DNA from: Collimonas humicola
GTDB lineage: Bacteria > Pseudomonadota > Gammaproteobacteria > Burkholderiales > Burkholderiaceae_D
Assembly: GCF_018304945.1 (NCBI RefSeq)
Contig: NZ_JAGQEE010000001.1
Coordinates: 1,302,001 to 1,366,000, forward strand
Direction: 5' to 3'
DNA: 64,000 nt
This document shows positions 11,901-18,780 of the stretch, piece after piece (position 1 is the stretch's first letter; every line of letters begins with the position of its first letter). The notes beneath the pieces were generated by a model. That model was not told the origin of the DNA. It saw only the letters and a program-made list of their open reading frames with translations, and ran no database searches. A program made the position numbers and the translations under genes.

Positions 11901-14900
11901 CGGTTGAGGTCGAGGTCGACAAGCTGCTGATATTGGAACCGACAGTGCTTGCCACGGTGTACAACTGGCTGCCATTGATCGCATCCGTGCTGCTGGCGCC
12001 AATCAGTCCGGCAGCGACATTCTGGATCCGGCGTTCAGAACCCGGCGCACCGACGCTTACCACGCCGGCGCCCGAACTGGCGCCGGCGAACGGTCCAAAG
12101 GTTGTGCTGCCGATCGTGGCATTGGTCACGCTACCCGTGCCGCCGGTAGCTGCCGATGCCGTGCTGGTCGTGGTTGATGATTGACCTAATGCAATGGAAC
12201 CAGCAACGCTAGCGTTGGCCCCGGCGCCGAGGGCGATCGAATTGCCGCCCGTTGCCTTCGCAGCATTGCCCAAGGCAATATCGTTCGCCGTTGCCGGCGT
12301 GCCGCTGACGCCAGCGACCGCATTCAAGCCCTGTGCTATCGAGTCATTGCCGAAAGCACTGGCTGCCGGTCCCACGGCGATCGCATCGGTACCGGTCGGC
12401 GAGCTGTCCGCCAGGACCGAATTGGTGTGGAAATACTTGATGCCTGCGCCGTTGTTGATGTTGTTAATCAAGCTATTTGTCGCAAACAGCTGCGAACCAT
12501 TCACGGCATCGGTGCTGGTCGCGTTCAAGGCTGCCGGGGCCAGGTTGGTGATCGTCACCGGCGCGCCCGCACCGGCGCCGCCGGTGGCGCCCAGGGTGAT
12601 CTTGTTGCCGCCGACCGCATCGTACTTGACCGCGATATTGGCGGTGTTGTCGATGTTGGTATTCAATGCAGTCAGAGCGCCTGCAACCGTGGTCTGCGCC
12701 GTCGGCCCAGTCACGGCGCCGGTAGCACTCACGGTGTTGATCGGCTGGCTGAAGCCGCTGATCGTGCCGGTCGCCGGATTGTAAGTGGCGCCCCCGCCCA
12801 GCGTGCTCGCGGTGCTGTTCCCGAGATTGTCCGTATGGGCTTGCACCGTGCTGATACCAGTGGACAGCGAAACGACCGAGGTGGAAGTGGAGGTCGACAG
12901 TGATGCCACGCTGCTGTTGGTCGTACTCAGGCCAGTCGAGGTCGACGTCGACAACGAAGCGACACTGCTGTTGGTCGTACTCAAACCAGTCGATGTTGAT
13001 GTCGACAAGGACGCCACGCTACTGTTGGTCGTACTCAGACCAGTCGAGGTTGATGTCGACAGCGAAGCTACACTGCTATTGGTCGTGCTCAACCCTGTCG
13101 AGGTTGAGGTCGACAAAGATGCCACGCTACTGTTGGTCGTGCTCAAGCCCGTTGAAGTTGACGTCGACAACGACGCGACACTGCTGTTGGTCGTGCTCAG
13201 GCCCGTCGAGGTTGAGGTCGACAGCGATGCCACGCTGCTGTTGGTTGTGCTCAGGCCAGTCGAAGTTGACGTCGACAACGACGCCACACTGCTGTTGGTC
13301 GTGCTCAGACCGGTCGAGGTTGACGTCGACAGCGAAGCCACACTGCTGTTGGTCGTGCTCAAACCGGTTGACGTCGAGGTCGACAAGCTGCTTATGTTGG
13401 AACCGACGGTGCTTGCCACGGTGTACAACTGGCTGCCATTGATCGCATCCGTGCTGCTGGCGCCAATCAGTCCGGCGGCGACATTCTGGATCCGGCGTTC
13501 AGTACCCGGCGCACCGACGCTTACCACGCCTGCGTTCGAACTGGCGCCCGCGAATGGACCAAAGGTCGTGCTGCCTATCGTCGCATTGGTCACGCTACCG
13601 GTGCCGCCGGTAGCTGCCGATGCCGCGCTGGTTGTGGTTGCGCCGGAACCTAACGCCACCGAGCCGGCTACGCTGGCAGTCGCGCCCACACCCAAGGCAG
13701 CACTGCTGGCAGCTGAAGCAGTCGCGCCCTCACCCACAGCCGTGGCGAAATTGCCGGACGCATTGCTGAAATCGCCTACGGCGGTAGAATTGCCGCCGGT
13801 TGCCGAAGCATTGCTGCCAATGGCAGTGTCGCGTGTGTTGACAGCGCTGACGGAACCCGAAACGCCCGCCGTCGCGTGGAGACCAATTGCTATGTCTTCG
13901 TTATTGTAGGCATTCGCCGTATCGCCTAACGCCACACCAGAGGCGCCTGCTGCAGCGGAGCTATTGCCAAGTGCAACCGCTCCTTGCCCGATAGCGCTAT
14001 TAGAATTACCAATCGCCACCGCGCCATTGGCAGCAGTAGTGCCGGCGGCATTGCCTGCCGCAGTATTATTCGCCCCCAGTGTCACCGCGCCGGTGCCGTT
14101 CGATACGTTCGGATCACCTATCGCCACCGCACCGTTGCCGGTGGCACTCTGTCCACGTCCAATTGCTACTGCCCCGCCGGCTGCCGTACCGGAATTTGCA
14201 GTCGTGCCGGAAGAGCCAATCGCGACGTTCTGGCCGGTTGCGCCGCTGATGATGCCATCCCCCTGCGCAATGCCAAAGGCGCCGTTGACTGTGGCGCCGC
14301 GTCCTATCGCAATGCCTGAAGTATTCGCCGCGCCGACAGCTGACTGGCCGCCGATGGCGATTGCATCCTGTGCCGCGGCTGCTGCGCCTGCGGTCGCATT
14401 CGAGCCGATTGCCGTGGCGCCGACACCGGAAGCTGTAGTGGCCGTGGTGCCAGTACCGCCCAATGCGGTCGCGTAATTCGCCGTAGCGCTGCTGCGATTG
14501 CCTAAAGCAATTGAATTGATGCCGGTCGAGTTGGATGCAGATCCAATCGCGATGTTGTTGGTGCCCGTGGAGGTGTTAGCTTGATTTCCAATCGCGATAG
14601 CACTGTTCCCGCCGGCGTTAGCTGTAGTTCCAATCGCGATAGCACTGGGCCCGCCGGCGTTGGCTATATTTCCAATCGCGACAGCGCTGCCCCCCCCCGC
14701 ATTGCTCGAGACGCCGAGAGCCGTCGAATTGGCGCCGGTGGCAAAGGCCGCAAATCCAAACGATGCCGCTCCCGCAGCTGTTGCCTCGGCCCCTGCGCCT
14801 ACCGCGACGGCTTGCGTACCGGAAGCAGTAGCGGTATTGCCGATTGCCACCGTTGCATCATTGGATGAGAGACTACCGGCGCCGATGGAAATCGCAGTGC

Positions 14901-15630
14901 GTCCGCTGGCATTTGCGCCCGAGGCTCCCGCAAATGCTGAAGCGCCGTTGGCTTGCGCTGAATTACCAACAGCCGTGCCGTTATTGTTACTGACCGCACT
15001 AGCTCCAATCGCCGTACTGCCGGCCACATAACTCACTGACCGTTGAGTGCTCCCTGCCAGCCAGTTATCAACAATGGTTCCCGCCCCGCCTCCGGCCGCA
15101 TTACTCAAGCTGCCAAACGCGGCAGCATTCGTGCCGCTAGCATTTGCGCCGGTCCCGACCGCGGTGGCTGATGTATTCGACGCTATCGAACCGGAGCCGA
15201 CAGCTACCGTAGCTACCCCCGTAGCATTGGCCGACACGCCCAGCGCAGTCGCAGCTTGCCCATTCGCCACAGTACCATTACCGACCGCTAACGAATCTAC
15301 ACCACCACAAGTGGCCGTGGCGGTAAAGCTGCCGCTACCGCCGATGGCGATACAAGCTGCATTGCCGGCTGTGGCAGAGCCGATAGTAAAACCTTGATTG
15401 GTGCCACCGAGAGTCGGTGCCGCTAGAGCGGCTTCTGGCATGCCGATTAGAACCGTCGCACCAGCAAGCAATGTAGTTAGCACTGCGGCTTTCGCAGAAC
15501 GGCCAGACTTCCCTTTGCCTCGCGTGAGAATCGATGAGCGATTCGACTTGCTCTTGTTATTGGTTATTTCTGACACAACAACAGAGGCGCCAAGTGCTTG
15601 ACTATAGACGGTGCGGTAAATTTTATTCAT
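2977..15630 (-). CDS. Giant trimeric autotransporter adhesin (YadA/AtaA family), 4217 aa
   Basis: The start at 15630 is chosen because the protein then opens with MNKIYR, the beginning of the extended signal peptide region (ESPR) typical of large autotransporters, with GGGAG upstream. Signal cleavage is likely after ALAA near residue 70. About residues 80-740 are YadA-head repeats of the S/A-x-AIG type. After that, neck motifs (DAVNGSQL or DAINGSQL) alternate with head modules and S/T-rich coiled-coil stalks at about residues 750-914, 1238-1490, 2490-2562 and 3032-3212. The last ~90 residues are a YadA membrane anchor ending in FQW, a usual BAM-recognised C-terminus. It is secreted through a trimeric 12-strand barrel and mediates adhesion. 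The length is among the larger TAAs. Internal identity is very high, so an assembler could collapse or expand it. Confidence 0.95.
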   Translation of the reverse strand: MNKIYRTVYSQALGASVVVSEITNNKSKSNRSSILTRGKGKSGRSAKAAVLTTLLAGATVLIGMPEAALAAPTLGGTNQGFTIGSATAGNAACIAIGGSGSFTATATCGGVDSLAVGNGTVANGQAATALGVSANATGVATVAVGSGSIASNTSATAVGTGANASGTNAAAFGSLSNAAGGGAGTIVDNWLAGSTQRSVSYVAGSTAIGASAVSNNNGTAVGNSAQANGASAFAGASGANASGRTAISIGAGSLSSNDATVAIGNTATASGTQAVAVGAGAEATAAGAASFGFAAFATGANSTALGVSSNAGGGSAVAIGNIANAGGPSAIAIGTTANAGGNSAIAIGNQANTSTGTNNIAIGSASNSTGINSIALGNRSSATANYATALGGTGTTATTASGVGATAIGSNATAGAAAAAQDAIAIGGQSAVGAANTSGIAIGRGATVNGAFGIAQGDGIISGATGQNVAIGSSGTTANSGTAAGGAVAIGRGQSATGNGAVAIGDPNVSNGTGAVTLGANNTAAGNAAGTTAANGAVAIGNSNSAIGQGAVALGNSSAAAGASGVALGDTANAYNNEDIAIGLHATAGVSGSVSAVNTRDTAIGSNASATGGNSTAVGDFSNASGNFATAVGEGATASAASSAALGVGATASVAGSVALGSGATTTSAASAATGGTGSVTNATIGSTTFGPFAGASSNAGVVSVGAPGTERRIQNVAAGLIGASSTDAINGSQLYTVASTVGSNISSLSTSTSTGLSTTNSSVASLSTSTSTGLSTTNSSVASLSTSTSTGLSTTNSSVASLSTSTSTGLSTTNSSVASLSTSTSTGLSTTNSSVASLSTSTSTGLSTTNSSVASLSTSTSTGLSTTNSSVASLSTSTSTGLSTTNSSVASLSTSTSTGLSTTNSSVASLSTSTSTSVVSLSTGISTVQAHTDNLGNSTASTLGGGATYNPATGTISGFSQPINTVSATGAVTGPTAQTTVAGALTALNTNIDNTANIAVKYDAVGGNKITLGATGGAGAGAPVTITNLAPAALNATSTDAVNGSQLFATNSLINNINNGAGIKYFHTNSVLADSSPTGTDAIAVGPAASAFGNDSIAQGLNAVAGVSGTPATANDIALGNAAKATGGNSIALGAGANASVAGSIALGQSSTTTSTASAATGGTGSVTNATIGSTTFGPFAGASSGAGVVSVGAPGSERRIQNVAAGLIGASSTDAINGSQLYTVASTVGSNISSLSTSTSTGLSTTNSSVASLSTSTSTGLSTTNSNVASLSTSTSTGLSTTNSNVASLSTSTSTGLSTTNSNVASLSTSTSTGLSTTNSSVASLSTSTSTGLSTTNSSVASLSTSTSTGLSTTNSSVASLSTSTSTGLSTTNSSVASLSTSTSTGLSTTNSSVASLSTSTSTGLSTTNSSVASLSTSTSTGLSTTNSSVASLSTSTSTGLSTTNSSVASLSTSTSTGLSTTNSSVASLSTSTSTGLSTTNSSVASLSTSTSTSVVSLSTGISTVQAHTDNLGNSTASTLGGGATYNPATGTISGFSQPINTVSATGAVTGPTAQTTVAGALTALNTNIDNTANIAVKYDAVGGNKITLGATGGAGAGAPVTITNLAPAALNATSTDAVNGSQLYAVTSGKAGPFVSDNSVTAVQPVSSGANASAGGFGATATGAASTVLGNQSTDNGNANATVLGQGASIAAGTAGSNVALGQGSTVAAAAVPTAGATIGGTAYTFAGGAPTGVVSVGSAGSPRQVTNVAAGQLSGTSTDAVNGSQLFATNTAINNINNGGGIKYFHANSVLADSSPTGTDAIAVGPVANAFGNDSIAQGLNAVAGVNGTPATANDIALGNGAQATGGNSIAQGTGAIANSAGAIAIGQTATATGGKAVSIGVGNTASGNGAVAIGDPNSATGTGAVALGANNTSNGQGAIALGNANTATGRGSVALGNASTAAAAGGVALGDTAVASNTNDVALGSHSSTAAPHTGTTAQFGGTAAGVEAGASTNGVVSVGAAGTERQIQNVAAGVISATSTDAINGSQLNSVVTGVNNLGATTASTLGGGAAYDPATGNITGFSQPINTVSATGAVTGPTAQTTVAGALTALNTNVDNTANIAVKYDAVGGSKITLGATGGAGAGAPVTITNLAPAALNATSTDAVNGSQLYAVTSGKAGPFVSDNSVTAVQPVSSGANASAGGFGATATGAASTVLGNQSTDNGNANATVLGQGASIAAGTAGSNVALGQGSTVAAAAVPTAGATIGGTAYTFAGGAPTGVVSVGSAGSPRQVTNVAAGQLSGTSTDAVNGSQLFATNTAINTINNGGGIKYFHTNSVLADSSPTGTDAIAVGPAANAFGNDSIAQGLNAVAGVSGTPATANDIALGNAAQATGGNSIALGAGANASVAGSIALGQSSTTTSTASAATGGTGSVTNATIGSTTFGPFAGASSGAGVVSVGAPGTERRIQNVAAGLIGASSTDAINGSQLYTVASTVGSNISSLSTSTSTGLSTTNSSVASLSTSTSTGLSTTNSSVASLSTSTSTGLSTTNSSVASLSTSTSTGLSTTNSSVASLSTSTSTSVVSLSTGISTVQAHTDNLGNSTASTLGGGATYNPATGTISGFSQPINTVSATGAVTGPTAQTTVAGALTALNTNIDNTANIAVKYDAVGGSKITLGATGGAGAGAPVTITNLAPAALNATSTDAVNGSQLYAVTSGKVGPFVSDNSVTAVQPVSSGANASAGGFGATATGAASTVLGNQSTDNGNANATVLGQGASIAAGTAGSNVALGQGSTVAAAAVPTAGATIGGTAYTFAGGAPTGVVSVGSAGSPRQVTNVAAGQLSGTSTDAVNGSQLFATNTAINSINNGGGIKYFHTNSVLADSSPTGTDAIAVGPAANAFGNDSIAQGLNAVAGVSGTPATANDIALGNAASATGGNSIALGAGANASVAGSIALGQSSTTTSAASAATGGTGSVTNATIGSTTFGPFAGASSGAGVVSVGAPGTERRIQNVAAGLIGASSTDAINGSQLYTVASTVGSNISSLSTSTSTGLSTTNSSVASLSTSTSTGLSTTNSSVASLSTSTSTGLSTTNSSVASLSTSTSTGLSTTNSSVASLSTSTSTGLSTTNSSVASLSTSTSTGLSTTNSSVASLSTSTSTGLSTTNSSVASLSTSTSTGLSTTNSSVASLSTSTSTGLSTTNSSVASLSTSTSTGLSTTNSSVASLSTSTSTSVVSLSTGISTVQAHTDNLGNSTASTLGGGATYNPATGAISGFSQPINTVSATGAVTGPTAQTTVAGALTALNTNIDNTANIAVKYDAVGGNKITLGATGGAGAGAPVTITNLAPAALNATSTDAVNGSQLYAVTSGKVGPFVSDNSVTAVQPVSSGANASAGGFGATATGAASTVLGNQSTDNGNANATVLGQGASIAAGTAGSNVALGQGSTVAAAAVPTAGATIGGTAYTFAGGAPTGVVSVGSAGSPRQVTNVAAGQLSGTSTDAVNGSQLFATNTAINTINNGGGIKYFHTNSTLADSNAAGTDSIAVGPVANAYGNDSIAQGLNAVAGVNGTPATANDIALGNGAQATGGNSIAQGTGAIANSAGAIAIGQTATATGGKAVSIGVGNTASGDGAVAIGDPNTATGTGAVALGANNTANGQGALALGNANTATGQGAVALGNASQANNAGAIALGDTATVSAAATQGIAIGAGASSSNAGAVALGAGSTTAAAIATTGGTINGTAYNFAGTTPASTVSVGSAGNERTITNVAAGQVSATSTDAMNGSQLFATNTAINTLGTTVTNITNGKAGPFVSDSSVTAAQPVSSGANASAGGFGAVASGTNSTALGNGAQATVANSTAVGQGATASTANSVALGNGSTTGAAVATTGTTIKGTSYTFAGAAPVGVVSVGSAGSERQVTNVAAGQLTASSTDAVNGSQLFATNTAINNLTSVVALGQTKYYSVNSTGGSNVNNDGATGIDAIASGKSASATSMNAVAIGSGASSTVSGGVALGSGATADRAGMNGGKEQFSNTAVASTQGAVSVGSAGNERQITNVAGGTQATDAVNVRQLQAVQSGGVRYDTNPDGTTNYSSVTMGNGSSAGPVTIHNVASGTAPTDAVNVSQLNTGMGAAVQQANQYTDSRAQALQNSVNSNRHDADGGSAAAMAVGGLPQPSAPGKSMVAIAGSTFQGQTGLALGISTISENGRWVYKAAATSSSRGQTGGVVSAGFQW
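5993..6532 (-). repeat. Stalk array, 10 x 54 bp
   Basis: Ten contiguous 54-bp units, each beginning GTCGAC on the plus strand, encode the 18-residue repeat SLSTSTSTGLSTTNSSVA on the minus strand, at about adhesin residues 3033-3212. Units differ mainly at synonymous positions. A following GTCGAC at 6533 marks the end. Confidence 0.9.
7943..8158 (-). repeat. Stalk array, 4 x 54 bp
   Basis: Four units of the same 54-bp repeat, the shortest array of the four, at about adhesin residues 2491-2562. The flanks are the same as those of the other arrays, so only copy number differs between modules. Confidence 0.9.
11159..11914 (-). repeat. Stalk array, 14 x 54 bp
   Basis: Fourteen units, the longest array, at about adhesin residues 1239-1490. 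A few units carry SNVA in place of SSVA, the only protein-level variation noticed in the arrays. Confidence 0.9.
12893..13378 (-). repeat. Stalk array, 9 x 54 bp
   Basis: Nine units at about adhesin residues 751-912, the array nearest the N-terminus. It follows the first long head domain and a DAINGSQL neck. Confidence 0.9.
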
Positions 15631-15706
15631 GATTGGCTCCCAGCCAAAAATTACTACAAACACAACTTTTAAACGTCAATCGGTTTAATCGCAGTAGCGC
15701 AAAAAA

Positions 15707-15726
15707 CTGAAGAAAGCTGAAGAAAG
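15707..15726. repeat. Perfect 10-bp tandem duplication upstream of the adhesin
   Basis: CTGAAGAAAG occurs twice in a row, 77-96 bases upstream of the adhesin start codon. It may be a regulator site or a slippage product. Nothing else in the sequence decides between these. Confidence 0.4.
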
Positions 15727-15742
15727 TTCCGAAGCGGATAAT

Positions 15743-16255
15743 TTATTGTTTGGCTGTTGCCGCAATCAGACCAGACTGATATCCGACAGGCGTCCAGTGT
15801 TCGTTCGACCAGACAAGGGAAACCCTTTCCCAAGCCGGCGCATTGGAATAGCTGGATAGAAAAGTAACGCTGGTGAATTCGCCCCGAGGCAAATTAGGGT
15901 TGTCGATCTGATGCCACATCGATTGCCAGATGCGCCGTTCGGGTGGGGGGCCTAACTGGCTGCGCATATTCCCGACATATTTGACCCAGGCCGTCTGTTC
16001 CAACTGCTTTTTCATCAATGGGTCACTTTGTTCCCACATCTTTTCAACCTGCCCGGAGTCGGCTAATTTCAGCCACTGCAGAGCGGAGTCAATGGCAGCA
16101 TCGGCGGATGGCGGTTGCGCTACAGCATGCAGTGCCAACGACATACTCAGGCACAGGATGATTAGCTTGGCAATGACAGATACCGTATTGGATCCTGATG
16201 CCATACCTCGGTCCGCATTTATCCCGATGCTTATAGCCTCAAGTATTTTTTTCAT
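15743..16255 (-). CDS. DUF4019 protein upstream of the adhesin
   Basis: 170 residues from the ATG at 16255, chosen for GGAGGA just upstream. An alternative start at 16204 would give a more ordinary signal peptide (a hydrophobic core ending at AVA-Q) but has only GAGG one base from the codon. The mature part is DUF4019 and parallels the protein at 1546-2022: W-x3-ADSGQ, M-W-E-Q-S, WVKYVG, P-R-G-E and a closing WTPVGY. The gene ends 112 bases before the adhesin start in the same direction, so the two may share a transcript. Likely exported; function unknown. Confidence 0.72.
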   Translation of the reverse strand: MKKILEAISIGINADRGMASGSNTVSVIAKLIILCLSMSLALHAVAQPPSADAAIDSALQWLKLADSGQVEKMWEQSDPLMKKQLEQTAWVKYVGNMRSQLGPPPERRIWQSMWHQIDNPNLPRGEFTSVTFLSSYSNAPAWERVSLVWSNEHWTPVGYQSGLIAATAKQ

Positions 16256-16751
16256 GTCTCCTCCGTATTTCGATGCTTCCAAAAAAATTATGGAAACATT
16301 GTCTTTCAGCATCACTTCACCACCGACTTCGCGCACGATCTCAATCGTTTTTGGCTTTGATAAAAGCTAGCACTTTCCTTCTTCAAAGTTATTCTTATTT
16401 AACAATTGTTTGCAATCAAGAGTGATTTTTAACATTGGTTGACATATAAATTTCTCGCGGGAAATTTACCGAACAACTGTTGGCGACAATGTTGCCGCAC
16501 CTCAATTACCAAGACGATTGGCGGACATCATTTTTCTCAAACCGCACGCCCCCATTCGCACAGTGCCTGACCAAGGCAGATAGCGTGATCAACTCAAAAC
16601 CGAATTTGCCGTATGCGCCCTGAACCGTTCGCAACTAGCGTGGGATTTGATTTCGTCGTCTTCTTAACTTGCCATAGAGTAACATTTGTTAACAATTAGA
16701 ATCGATAAGCGACTACCCCAAATCCGGGGCGGCCGACGCCTTTCGCTGTAC
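16256..16751. other. AT-rich intergenic region, probable adhesin-operon control region
   Basis: No credible gene. It contains the inverted repeat at 16447-16468 and several TTAACA-type AT stretches. It is the likely promoter region for the DUF4019-adhesin unit on the minus strand. Confidence 0.5.
16447..16468. promoter_or_regulatory. Inverted repeat, possible operator
   Basis: TAAATTTC and GAAATTTA, perfect 8-bp arms around the 6 bases TCGCGG, lie about 190 bases upstream of the DUF4019 start. The symmetry suggests a dimeric regulator site; the regulator is unknown. Confidence 0.35.
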
Positions 16752-17135
16752 CTACTCCGCCATATAAAGCTTCTTGTAGTTTTTCCTGACCCGCCGCAAT
16801 TCCCTGCGCCGGGTGTATAAATCAGCGTAGTCGGCAATCTCCCCCAGCATCAGCCGCAAGCCAGGATCTTCTATTCCGCTTTGCGCCAGGAAGCGCCAGA
16901 AATTGCTCTCGGTCCAGCGCCGGAACCGCATATAAGTCGCGTTCCAATTACCAAACTCAGCAGGTATCCGGTGCCATAAACCCTTGTTCTCCACCATCCA
17001 CAGGATTGCCTCCATGAACAGGCGATTATTCCTGCCGCACATGCCAGGATCGCTGGCCTTGCCGATCATGAGCGGCTCCAGTTGCAGCCATTGATCGTCG
17101 CGCAGTTTCATCTCGTATTTATCCATCTCATCCAT
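16752..17135 (-). CDS. Stand-alone IS5-type transposase N-terminal domain (DUF4096)
   Basis: 127 residues from the ATG at 17135. Residues about 10-85 match DUF4096, the N-terminal domain of IS5/IS427-type transposases: LRDDQWLQLEPL, then CGRNNR, a WMVENKGLWHRIP core and YMRFRRW. The DDE catalytic domain is missing. In its place is a 40-residue basic tail, including RRRELRRVRKNYKK, that I do not recognise from transposases. No terminal inverted repeats or second ORF are visible around it. It could be an IS remnant or a co-opted DNA-binding protein. Its place inside the adhesin locus, between the TpgA-like lipoprotein and DUF4019 genes and in the same orientation, makes the second idea worth testing. 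Confidence 0.65.
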   Translation of the reverse strand: MDEMDKYEMKLRDDQWLQLEPLMIGKASDPGMCGRNNRLFMEAILWMVENKGLWHRIPAEFGNWNATYMRFRRWTESNFWRFLAQSGIEDPGLRLMLGEIADYADLYTRRRELRRVRKNYKKLYMAE

Positions 17136-17228
17136 GAACAAGCTCTACTGAAAATTTATCCCGGCAATAAAGCACCGACGGCTTGGCGCACATGCATCGC
17201 ACTGTCGTTATCCAGAAAAGCACCCAAC

Positions 17229-18089
17229 TCATTCTTCCCCGACCACTTCAATCTCGATGCGGCGGTTGGCGCGCAGGCAATCCTGCAATACCGCCGTCTG
17301 CACCGTGCCTGGACACTGCGCCAGCGGCTGCCGGTCGCCCATGCCGGCAACGCGGATGACCTTGGCGTCGATGCCTTGCTGCGCCAGCAGCTTGCTTACC
17401 GCATCGGCCCGGGCCAGCGACAGCGCCATCTTGTCCGCCTCGGAGCCGAGACGGTCGGTATGCCCCGTCACGACCACGTAATAGATGCGCCTGAAATTAC
17501 GCTTGATGTCGTTTGCCAGATGTTCGATTCTCAAGCGGCCTTCCGGCGGCATGTCCTTTAATTCCTTGCCCTGCGCGCCGAACAAGCTGTCCGTGCTCAA
17601 GGTCAGTTTTTGCGGCGTCATTGCGGCCTTCGCCTGGACCGCTTCAACCGGCGGCGGTTCGACCAGCAATGCGCAATCCGGGTCGCGCCAGTACATGCCG
17701 TTGACGCGCACACTGCCGTCGAAACGCACCATGTACTGGCAAACCACATCCTCCGTTTCCTTGCTGCCACGAAGGCGGAACAGGTAATTCCATTCGCGGA
17801 CGCCAAATACTCCTTCGCTGAAATGCGGCGGACCCAGCAGCTGGCGCACCTGATCCTTATCCATGCCGATGCGCATCAGGCGCAACGCTTCGGTGGTGGG
17901 GACCGTACCTTGCCGCAATATGGAAGAACTCGGATTCGGAAAATCCCTATCCTGCGGCGCCGCAAGACTGGCTCGTTCTCGCGACATGCCGGCACAGCCG
18001 CCGAGCAGGACAACACCCGCAGTGGCCATCGACAGCAATATGGACTTCGTCGCCGTCCGCAGGATTACAGCCCGAGCTGCTTGAACCAT
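17229..18089 (-). CDS. tpgA-like: TpgA-like SmpA + OmpA_C lipoprotein
   Basis: 286 residues, ATG at 18089 with GGAG eight bases upstream. LLGGC (C32) is a lipobox, so the protein is probably an outer-membrane lipoprotein. Residues about 65-110 carry the SmpA/OmlA-type segment with MDKDQVRQLLGPPHFSEGVF. The C-terminal ~120 residues are OmpA_C with TGHTDRLG and NRRIEIEV. It aligns through its whole mature length with the protein at 2088-2903, including the W-x-DPDC segment between domains. The main difference is lipidation. The pair suggests two alternative or cooperating anchors for the adhesin. Confidence 0.8.
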   Translation of the reverse strand: MVQAARAVILRTATKSILLSMATAGVVLLGGCAGMSRERASLAAPQDRDFPNPSSSILRQGTVPTTEALRLMRIGMDKDQVRQLLGPPHFSEGVFGVREWNYLFRLRGSKETEDVVCQYMVRFDGSVRVNGMYWRDPDCALLVEPPPVEAVQAKAAMTPQKLTLSTDSLFGAQGKELKDMPPEGRLRIEHLANDIKRNFRRIYYVVVTGHTDRLGSEADKMALSLARADAVSKLLAQQGIDAKVIRVAGMGDRQPLAQCPGTVQTAVLQDCLRANRRIEIEVVGEE

Positions 18090-18278
18090 GATTCCATCTC
18101 CTGAAATTGCCCCACTAGCCCTGACACTTTCAGCCCGACGAAACCGCTAGCCGCCTTGTCTTGAGTTTGCATGGAGCGATGATATTGAAAAAAAATCGGC
18201 CGAAATCATTCCGCGAGAATTCATCAGAATTGCATTCCGCTTTATGATCAAATTTAGTTGCAAAAATGAATTAAATAT

Positions 18279-18700
18279 TGTAATGGCCGTCTGCGCGCCT
18301 GGCTTGGCATCGGCGCCGACGACTATATCGTCAAGCCGCTGCGGCCGCTGGAGCTGGCGACGCGGGTGCGGCGCCTGTTGCAGCGCAATCGTCCTGCTGC
18401 GTCGAAATCGCTGGAACGCTACGGCAACTGGGTGTTCGACCGGCCCTCGTCCAGCATCAGCGTGGAACAGGATGGCGAAAAGCAGCGCTTCGAACTCACC
18501 GAACGCGAATTCAGGCTGGCCCTTGCCCTGTTCCGCAAACTCGGCCAGGCGGTATCCCGCGCTTATCTGATGGAAAGCATGGGACACGACGGCGAACTGG
18601 CCTGCGCGCAAAACTGGGCTTATACGCGGCCCGCGGCTTGCGCCTGCAAACCGTCTACGGCCAGGGCTATCGACTAGAAACAAGCGATGACAGCATATAA
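18279..18700 (+). pseudogene. Decayed OmpR-family response regulator
   Basis: In frame from about 18279 the sequence gives GIGADDYIVKPLRPLELATR, the end of a receiver domain. A linker and the start of a winged helix (FELTEREFRLALALFRKL) follow. The receiver's first ~95 residues are missing. After MGHDGELA the reading must change frame to continue as LRAKLGLYAARGLRLQTVYG, the usual winged-helix C-terminus, ending at TAA 18698-18700. About ten residues of the recognition-helix region are deleted at the junction. The gene is thus truncated, internally deleted and frameshifted. It converges on a related regulator at 18781-19479. Confidence 0.8.
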
Positions 18701-18780
18701 GATGGCGCGGCAGCTGGACACGAGCGACCAAGCGGGATTGGATACGGTCATGACATTAAAATTTTGTACTACTTTTTGCG

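Larger units (their letters stand above)
5093..12424 (-). repeat. 1410-bp super-repeat modules inside the adhesin gene
   Basis: Taking the sequence around 'gtgtggaa(a/g)tactt' as anchor, copies begin at 5093, 7043, 8669, 10259 and 12425. The spacings 1950, 1626 and 2166 equal 1410 plus 10, 4 and 14 units of 54 bp. The interval 8669-10259 (1590 bp) is a different module without the stalk array. The core module therefore encodes 470 residues: head, neck, a GPFVSDNSV segment, head, neck, then the stalk. Copies are nearly identical at protein level. Confidence 0.85.

Noticed and set aside
16290-16336. Longer start of the upstream DUF4019 protein
   Set aside because: The added N-terminus lacks signal-peptide features and the GGAGGA site favours 16255.
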